Positions 1-5,900 of a stretch of 7,297 nucleotides of DNA are shown here, piece after piece. The number at the start of each line of letters is the position of its first letter. Position 1 is the stretch's first letter. The position numbers were made by a program, and so were the translations under genes. The notes beneath the pieces were generated by a model that was not told where the DNA came from, did not search any database, and saw only the letters and a program-made list of their open reading frames with translations. The stretch comes from Lentisphaeria bacterium (GTDB taxonomy: Bacteria; Verrucomicrobiota; Lentisphaeria; Oligosphaerales; JAFGRS01), in assembly GCA_016935045.1 (NCBI GenBank), contig JAFGRS010000317.1:1-7297 (forward strand). The letters are read 5' to 3'.

Positions 1-61
1 AGCCTCGCCCTCCAGGGGGATGGGATGCGGCTCCGCGGAGCGTCGCCCTCCAGGGGGATGG
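1..61. repeat. 38-bp direct repeat, left edge (about 1.6 copies)
   Basis: A partial copy (about 1-24) and a fuller copy (about 25-61) share the core TCGCCCTCCAGGGGGATGG at 5-23 and 43-61, a period of 38 bp. The fuller copy carries the perfect 12-bp palindrome GCTCCGCGGAGC. The same unit recurs at the right edge in the same orientation with small length changes (five G instead of four in the G run, one extra G before the palindrome). It lies just past the stop codon of the RraA-like gene, antisense to that transcript. It is probably an interspersed intergenic repeat; its function is unknown. The window edge cuts the first copy. Confidence 0.85.
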
Positions 62-77
62 CGCGTCGATGCCGCGA

Positions 78-980
78 TTACAGTCGGACCTGGGAACTGG
101 GGAGCTGGCCCTCGCGTTTGCGGGCCTCCTCGGTTTCCCGTTCCCAGGTGAGGTGGCGGTATTCGTCCGGGGCCGCGGTGGCGAACCATTCGCGGAAGTC
201 CTCCCACATGGGCAGGGTCCAGGCGGTATCGATCTGGGCGGTGGTGTAGCGTTTCTCCTCGAGGCGTTGGAAGCCGAAGATGTCACGCACGTGGGACTTT
301 TCGGCGCCGACGGCGCATTCTTCCGCCAGGTGGGGCGGGATGAAGAGGACGCCGGCGGGGGTCCCGAGCACGACATCGCCGGGCATGCAGATGGCCCGTC
401 CGATGCGGCAGGGGACATTCATGCCGGTCATGGTGACTTCGCCGATGCCGGTGGGGTCGTTGCCGCGGTAGAAGGTCTGAATCTCCCGGATCTGCATGAC
501 CTGCTGGACGTCCCGGATCCCTCCCCAGATCACCGATCCGCCGCGCTTGGTCCGGGCCGCAACCGCCGTCGAGAGATTCCCGCCCACGTAGGTGCCCTGG
601 AAGACCTTGTCGAAGAGATCCACCACCAGGACATCGTCCTCCACCAGCGAGTCCACCACCCACTGGTTGAAGAAACCGTGACGCCCCTCGGTCTCGTGCC
701 CGTGCTTGAGGAGGCATTCGTGCAGATCCGGCCGCATGGGCACCATGACGGCCGTGACCGCGCGCCCCACCAGGATCCCGTCCGCATGGATGCGCCGGAA
801 TTCGCCCTCGAACTGGTACTTGTAGCCCCTGCGCCAGAGGGGTCCCCAGGCTTCTTCGAGGGTGACCCGCCGCATGCGCCGCAGGATGCTCTCCGGCACC
901 CGGGGACGTCCGTTGGCGAAGCGCTCGCCGGTCCAGAGCGGGGTCAGTTGGCGGATGTCTTCGGGGCAATCGAACCGCAT
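78..980 (-). CDS. RraA family protein (long form), possible 2-keto acid aldolase
   Basis: The predicted protein has 300 aa and is cytosolic, with no signal peptide or membrane segment. RraA-fold signatures are visible: GGNLSTAVA at 133-141 (phosphate or carboxylate loop position), GGIRD at 153-157, and GDVVLGTPAGVLFIP at 201-215. In HMG/CHA-type aldolases of this fold the Arg-Asp of the GxRD motif binds substrate and metal; here these are R156 and D157. Compact RraA proteins are about 160-240 aa, so this one has an extra N-terminal region of about 60 aa and a C-terminal tail (about 240-300, with YTTAQIDTAW and a charged end). The frame is open further upstream to 1055, but the ATG at 980 is preferred: AGGAGG sits 7 nt upstream, and the extra residues come from an intergenic repeat. 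It follows the enolase-superfamily gene on the same strand after 198 bp. Family membership is confident. Aldolase activity is inferred; RNase E regulation, oxaloacetate decarboxylation or another lyase role is possible. Confidence 0.85.
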   Translation of the reverse strand: MRFDCPEDIRQLTPLWTGERFANGRPRVPESILRRMRRVTLEEAWGPLWRRGYKYQFEGEFRRIHADGILVGRAVTAVMVPMRPDLHECLLKHGHETEGRHGFFNQWVVDSLVEDDVLVVDLFDKVFQGTYVGGNLSTAVAARTKRGGSVIWGGIRDVQQVMQIREIQTFYRGNDPTGIGEVTMTGMNVPCRIGRAICMPGDVVLGTPAGVLFIPPHLAEECAVGAEKSHVRDIFGFQRLEEKRYTTAQIDTAWTLPMWEDFREWFATAAPDEYRHLTWERETEEARKREGQLPSSQVRL

Positions 981-987
981 GTTTCGG

Positions 988-994
988 CCTCCTC
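988..994 (-). promoter_or_regulatory. Shine-Dalgarno site of the RraA-like gene
   Basis: On the minus strand this reads GAGGAGG and ends 7 nt before the ATG at 980. It decides the start codon against the longer in-frame ATG at 1055, which lies inside the inverted-repeat element. Confidence 0.75.
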
Positions 995-1016
995 GTCCCT
1001 GACCTGATCGACCCAT

Positions 1017-1160
1017 GAACCACGAATGGACACGAATGAACACCAATGGGCACAACGAATTACGGCACCGGAGGCGGCAGACGGGGAACTCCCGTTGCGT
1101 CCCGGTCCAAAGCCCCGCAACGGCTTCTCATTCGTGTGGATTCGTGTCCATTCGTGGTTC
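1017..1160. repeat. 144-bp inverted-repeat element between the two minus-strand genes
   Basis: The arms are 1017-1048 and 1129-1160. The outer 21 bp of each arm (1017-1037 and 1140-1160) are exactly reverse-complementary, and 29 of 32 positions match over the full arms. Each arm is built from a roughly 10-11-bp repeating word of the type CACGAATGGA. The middle holds a second inverted repeat: CCGTTGCG at 1092-1099 and CGCAACGG at 1116-1123, with a 16-nt loop. No protein is encoded; the apparent peptides (IRVHSWF on both strands) are translations of the repeat. The structure resembles a MITE-like or palindromic interspersed repeat. The transcript of the upstream gene would read through it into the RraA-like gene and could form a long stem. 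Confidence 0.8.
1092..1123. other. Inner hairpin of the inverted-repeat element
   Basis: An 8-bp perfect stem (CCGTTGCG / CGCAACGG) encloses a 16-nt loop, nested within the larger inverted repeat. There is no T tract on either side, so it does not look like a standard intrinsic terminator. Confidence 0.55.
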
Positions 1161-1178
1161 TCCCGTGCATCGTCCAGG

Positions 1179-2588
1179 CTAACTCCAGAGCCGGTCGTGG
1201 GCCCATTCGTCGTCCCACTGGGTCGTGGGTCCCCAGAGTTCGGGGTGGGCCGGGTGGCGGTGTTCGCGGAGCACCTCGTCGTTGTAGTCCTCGATGCCGA
1301 GCCCCGGGTGCTCGCTGACCTCGATGTAGCCGTCGCGGAGGCGGGGCCGGCCCGGGCCGGTGACGATGTCTTCCCACCAGGGCACGTCCGCGGCGTGGAA
1401 TTCCAGGGCGAGGAAGTTGTCCGTGGCCGTGGCGACGTGGGCGGCGGCCATGCAGGCGACGGGGCTCTCGGCCATGTGGATGGCCATGGCCACCCCGTGG
1501 TCCTGGGCCATGTCGCCGATCTTCCTGGTCTCGAGAATCCCCCCCGCCGTGAGCACGTCCGGATGCACCACCGACACGCCTCCGGCGGCCAGCAACGGCA
1601 GGAAAGACTCCTTCAGGTAGATGTCCTCCCCGGTGCAGATCGGTACGGTGGTGGCCCGTTGCAGGCGGGCGTAGTGTTCGGTGTACTGCCAGGGCACGGG
1701 GTCTTCCATCCAGGCGGGATGGTATTTCTCGAGGCGCCGGGCCAGGCGGATGCAGTCTTCGAGGCCGATGTGTCCGAGGTGGTCGATGGCGAGGGGCAGT
1801 TCCGGGCCCACCGCGGTGCGGGCTTCGGCGACGTATTGTTCGAGCCAATCCAGTCCCTGCTCGGTGATGTGGATGCCAGTGAACGGATGCTGCACGTTGA
1901 GCAAGTCGTAGCTACGGTTGCGCCGTTCGAAGCGGGCCAGCCTGTCCTCGGTCGCGTTGGGACGCGCCCGCACCGCGGCCCGCCGGGAGGTGAGCTGGTC
2001 GAGGACCCCGAGGGGGGCGCTGAGCATTCCCGGCCGGCCCAGCAGTTGCCAGGCGCCTACGTCGGTCTTGAGGAAGGTGTATCCTGCCGCGGCGCGCCGG
2101 GCGAGGGCCTCCCCGGCCTGCCGGCCGTCGGCGTTCCGCGGGGTGGGCGTGTCGCAGTACATCCGGACCCGGTCCCGGAAGCGACCGCCGAGCATCTGGT
2201 ACACGGGCACGCCATAGGCCTTACCGGCCAGGTCCCACAGGGCGATTTCGACCCCGCTGACTCCACCCCCCTGACGCGCATGACCGCCGAACTGCTTCAG
2301 CCGGCGGAACAGACGGTCCACATGGCAGGGGTTCTCCCCCAGGAGCCGCCCCTTGAGCATGAGGGCATAGGTCCGGCTGGCGCCGTCCCGCACTTCCCCC
2401 AGGCCGACCAGGCCCTGGTTGGTGTGGATCTTCATCAGGATGCTGTGGCAGGGTGCGCCGACGATGTCCGTGAACCGGAGATCCGTGATCCGGAGTGTCG
2501 AGGGGGTCGAGTACGGGTTGACCCGGTTGAGGGCTTCCTCGGGGGTCTGCACGGGAGTGGGTGGTTCTGCCGCCGCGTGTGGGTCCAT
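1179..2588 (-). CDS. Mandelate racemase/muconate lactonizing enzyme family protein (probable sugar-acid dehydratase)
   Basis: The predicted 469-aa cytosolic protein is an enolase-superfamily member: an N-terminal capping domain (about 30-145, from LRITDLRF through ALWDLAGKAYGVPVYQMLGG) followed by a TIM barrel. Candidate residues, counted from the chosen start, are catalytic Lys K174 (FLKTDVG), metal ligands D269 (AIDHLGH), E295 (WMEDPVPW) and E321 (CTGEDIY), the Asp-His pair D344 (VHPDV) and H371 (AIHMAESP), and E396 (ALEFH). The Asp-His pair points to the mandelate racemase subgroup, most of which dehydrate sugar acids to 2-keto-3-deoxy acids. The second Lys of the usual KxK is Asp (D176), so specificity cannot be assigned. 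The frame stays open to 2909; the ATG at 2588 is chosen because homology begins shortly after it. Only a distant AGGAG (2611-2607, 18 nt away) precedes it, so the start is uncertain. It is transcribed before the RraA-like gene and divergently from the lyase gene. Confidence 0.88.
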   Translation of the reverse strand: MDPHAAAEPPTPVQTPEEALNRVNPYSTPSTLRITDLRFTDIVGAPCHSILMKIHTNQGLVGLGEVRDGASRTYALMLKGRLLGENPCHVDRLFRRLKQFGGHARQGGGVSGVEIALWDLAGKAYGVPVYQMLGGRFRDRVRMYCDTPTPRNADGRQAGEALARRAAAGYTFLKTDVGAWQLLGRPGMLSAPLGVLDQLTSRRAAVRARPNATEDRLARFERRNRSYDLLNVQHPFTGIHITEQGLDWLEQYVAEARTAVGPELPLAIDHLGHIGLEDCIRLARRLEKYHPAWMEDPVPWQYTEHYARLQRATTVPICTGEDIYLKESFLPLLAAGGVSVVHPDVLTAGGILETRKIGDMAQDHGVAMAIHMAESPVACMAAAHVATATDNFLALEFHAADVPWWEDIVTGPGRPRLRDGYIEVSEHPGLGIEDYNDEVLREHRHPAHPELWGPTTQWDDEWAHDRLWS

Positions 2589-2697
2589 GGGTGTGTGTAC
2601 CGCTCGCTCCTGTTCCCGGATGGGGGGCGGAGAGGCTGCCCGGGGCAGGTCCCCGCGTGTCCCGCAAGGTTCGTCCTTCGCTGCCATACTATGCCAT

Positions 2698-2740
2698 GGC
2701 CCGGCGGCGGGGCAATGCCGGCGGGTCCCGCCGCCGGGCC
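2698..2740. other. Perfect 14-bp GC hairpin in the divergent region
   Basis: GGCCCGGCGGCGGG at 2698-2711 is exactly reverse-complementary to CCCGCCGCCGGGCC at 2727-2740, with a 15-nt loop. It lies 110-152 bp upstream of the dehydratase start and about 227 bp upstream of the lyase start. There is no T run on either strand, so a simple terminator is unlikely. It could be a protein-binding palindrome, an mRNA leader structure or a small interspersed palindromic repeat. Confidence 0.7.
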
Positions 2741-2805
2741 GTTTCAAGAGAGCCGAAATGTGGGAGGCGCCCGCTCGGAGTCCCGCGTTCACGCGGAAGC
2801 TCTTC

Positions 2806-2858
2806 GGGGCTTCAGCCCCCGTCCCCCGGATTTCCTCACCCGGGTCTCCGTCCGGGGG
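2806..2858. other. Adjacent GC-rich hairpins upstream of the lyase gene
   Basis: Two further inverted repeats follow closely: GGGGC-TTCA-GCCCC (2806-2819), then CCCCCGGA (2823-2830) paired with TCCGGGGG (2851-2858) around a 20-nt loop containing the palindrome ACCCGGGT (2838-2845). If the lyase promoter lies upstream, they would fold in its 5' leader. No T tract follows. Confidence 0.5.
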
Positions 2859-2954
2859 TCGCGTTTGCATGACGTGTCCTGCCGGATACACTCTTCCATA
2901 GTCCTGCATTCCGCGTGCGTGGTCATCGAGGGCTCCTCGGGGGCAGCGGTGGTT

Positions 2955-2959
2955 GGAGG
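2955..2959 (+). promoter_or_regulatory. Shine-Dalgarno site of the lyase gene
   Basis: GGAGG ends 7 nt before the ATG at 2967. Together with the signal peptide that starts exactly there, it fixes the start of the large gene against the open frame running upstream. Confidence 0.75.
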
Positions 2960-2966
2960 CGGCGCC

Positions 2967-5900
2967 ATGCGAAAGCTGTTGTCTGTCGGTCTGTCGCTAT
3001 CGATCTGCTGTGCCGTCGGCCTTCTCCGGGCCGCCGTGGAGGACCGGGACGGCGATGGGATCCCGGACGCGGTGGAGGCAAGCCTCGGCAGCCGCGCGGA
3101 CGAACCCGATCGCTTCACGACGGTGCTCGAGGACGGCGCCGAGGCGGGAACGGCCGCGGAGACCCCCTTCTACGATCCGGGTCTGGATGTGCTGCGCGTG
3201 GCGGTCTGCCATGCCGGAGACGACCGTTTCGTCTGGCGCGTCGACTTCGTGGGCGAGCCGCACCCGGGCGACACGGTGCTCCATCTTTACCTCGACGCCG
3301 ACCGCAATCCCGGCACGGGCCGCCAGGACCCAGGCCCGGTGGCCGGGGTCGAGTACATGCTCAGTGTAATCCGGGGGTCGGGCGCCTCGACGGTGTTCGC
3401 CGCGGACGGGTCGAGGCAGGCATCCATTCCCGTCACGGTGGCGGTGTTGGGACGATCCGTGTACCTCTCCGCGGACGTCAACCTGGACCGCGAAGGAGAC
3501 GCCGCCGCCTTCGAGCTGTACGTGCTCTGCCATGCGGCCGAGGCCGCGGCGCCCTCCGGCCGGCGCATGACCGACAGCTCGCGCCGCGTCGCCGTTGCCG
3601 GCGTGCCCCTGGATCCCCGTCCCAAGGTCCGCCGGCTGGTCGACCATGACGTGGCGGAGGGTACGGACCGGACCTGCGGCCTGGACATCATCCGCGCGCT
3701 GCTGGCGCGGGAGGACACGGTCCAGGTACCCTACGACCGTCTCGAGACGGACGGCTTCGAGGTGGACGTGCAGACCTCCCGCCGTTTCGGCCATGTCTCC
3801 CGCACGCGCCCGGGGGGACGGGTTTCCGTCGCGGCCCCGCCGGGGTCGTACCACGTCGGTTTCCTGATGTACGACGATGCCAGTGACGAACGGATCGTGT
3901 TTCGCGTCGGGGGGAGCATCCGGGGGGTGGCCTGCGCCGACTGCAACAACAACCGGCACTGGATCTTCTGGCTCCGGGAGCCGATCCTCTTCGCCGGCGG
4001 AGAAGCCGTGGAACTGATCGGCACCGGCCCCACGGGACAGCATGGCATCGGCGCGGTCCTCTTTCTGCCGCAACCTCCGCCCATCGCCGGATTCCCCTAC
4101 GAGGTCCGCCATCTGACCACCTTCACCCCGGTCGGGGAGGACGGACGCGTTCTCGTCTCCTGGACCACCGGCATGCCCTCGATCACCCGTTTCGAGTTCG
4201 GAACCGACACCGCCTACGGCAGCGTCGCCGGCGCGGAGCACAGCACCCTCGTCCACCGCGTCTCGATCGAGGGACTGGCCCCGGGGGCGACCTACCACGG
4301 CCGTGCCGTCGGCCGCCGCCCGGACGGCTCGGACTACGCCTCGGAGGATCTTGCCTTCACGGCCCGGAGCGTGCCTCCTCCGCCCACGGTGGCGGAGGTC
4401 CGCCGCGTGCCGCTGCGGGTGCGCAACCCGCATGCGTTTCCGGCGCTCTCCTGGCCGGTGACGGGCGGCATACCGATCCCAGAGGGACAGCTTGCGGATG
4501 CCGCGGCGATGCGGCTGACGGCGGATGGCCGGGAGGTCCCCGCGCAGATCCGCACCACGGCCCGATGGCTGGACGGCAGCGTGAAGTGGGTGCTCATCAC
4601 CCTGCTCGCGGATGTCGCGCCCGAGTCCGAGCGCGTCTTCACCCTCGAGTACGGCCGTGGTGTCGGCAGGACCGCGGCCGGCACGGATCTGCTGCGCCAG
4701 GACGGCGACGGCGTGCTTCTGCTCCCGGGGCCCTGCGCGTTCCGCATCCTCGCGGACGGGACCCTCGAACTGCCGGGAGAAGGCCCCTGCGCGACCGTGG
4801 CGACCGGCAGCGGGGGTCAACCCTGTACCTCCCCCGCGGCCGCCGAGATCCGCATCGAGGAGAGGGGGCCCCTGCGCGCCACGGTGGCCGTCCGCAGCCG
4901 GCTGGGTCTGCCGGACGGGCAGGGGGGTATCGGTATCGAGCAGCGCATCTCCGTATTCCGGGGGCTGCCGCTGGTGCATCTTGCCCACACCTTCGTCGTC
5001 GAGGCGGAGGCCGCCTTCGCGGAGGTGGAATCGCTGTCGCTGCGTCTGCCGCTGGGGGCGTCGTCGTGGCGTCTGGGGCGTGTTGCGGGCGGGTCGGTGG
5101 AGCTGCCCGCGGGGTCCGCGGCCATACAGCATTTCGACCATGCCTTCACGGTGTCGGGCGAGGAGAGCGAGGGGCGTCTGACGGGTTCGGCCCTTGGCGG
5201 CGATGCCCTGGTGGCGGTGCGCGACTTCTGGCAGCAGTATCCCAAGGGATTCCGGGCCGGGAACGGGGTCTTCGAGGTGGACCTGTGTCCCGACTTCGAG
5301 GCCGGGCGGTACGACGCCTTCCCCTTCGAGAAGGAGGGCCACCAACTCTATTACTATCTGCGCCAGGGCCGCTACCGCTTCCGCCGCGGCATGGCCAAGA
5401 CCCACGATCTGCTGATCGGTGTGGCCTGCGGCCCGCAGGCGCCGGCCTACGCCACCCTGTTCCAGCGTCCGCTGCTCCTGGTGGCGCCCCCGCAGTGGCT
5501 CTGCGACAGCCTCGCGTTCTACGCCGTGGCGCCACGGGACACAACCCGCTTCCGGGCCTACGAAGAGAGCATCGACCGCAACCTCAGCCGCTACATCGAG
5601 ACGCGGGAACGGCAGCACGACTACGGCCTGATGAACTTCGGGGATTGGTACGGCGAGCGCGGCGCCAACTGGGGCAACATCGAGTACGACACCCAGCACG
5701 CACTCCTGCTCGAATTCATCCGCAGCGGCAACGAGGAGGCATTCTTCCTCGCCGACCAGGCCGAACGCCACAACCGTGACATCGACACGGTCCAGTGGGC
5801 GCCCGACCCCGGCGCGGTGGGCATGGTCTACATCCACCAGATGGGGCACGTGGGCGGGTACTACACCGAGAGCGTGCCGGGCACCCTCGGCATCCCCCAG

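Larger units (their letters stand above)
2589..2966. promoter_or_regulatory. Divergent intergenic region with hairpins
   Basis: These 378 bp separate two divergently transcribed genes and presumably hold both promoters. No convincing -35/-10 pair was found. The best plus-strand candidate, TTGCAT (2865-2870) and TACACT (2887-2892) with a 16-nt spacer, is weak. The region carries a run of inverted repeats: a perfect 14-bp stem at 2698-2740, CCGCG/CGCGG at 2783-2796, GGGGC/GCCCC at 2806-2819, and CCCCCGGA/TCCGGGGG at 2823-2858. Open frames crossing it look accidental, because they have no recognisable domain and continue antisense through a real gene. An unrecognised short leader gene cannot be excluded. 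Confidence 0.6.

Noticed and set aside
1..61. CRISPR array at the window edges
   Set aside because: The units abut in tandem with no unique spacers, and no cas gene is present.
69..1007. Plus-strand open frame of 312 codons opposite the RraA-like gene
   Set aside because: It has no family motif, while the minus strand carries clear RraA signatures and a good ribosome-binding site.
981..1055. N-terminal extension of the RraA-like protein to the ATG at 1055
   Set aside because: The extra residues (FIRVHSWF and following) are translated from the inverted-repeat element, and AGGAGG points to the ATG at 980.
2865..2892. Sigma-70 promoter TTGCAT-16-TACACT for the lyase gene
   Set aside because: Only about half of the consensus positions match and the spacer is 16 nt; it is too weak to list as a promoter of its own.
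2589..2909. N-terminal extension of the enolase-superfamily protein to 2909
   Set aside because: The added sequence is low-complexity, encodes hairpin DNA, lacks a ribosome-binding site at its ATGs (2909, 2687), and precedes the start of family similarity by far.
1026..2966. Very long plus-strand open frame running upstream of the lyase gene, which would make a 2048-aa protein
   Set aside because: This part is antisense to a recognised enolase-superfamily gene, starts in repeat DNA, and has no domain of its own. A Shine-Dalgarno site and signal peptide mark the true start at 2967.
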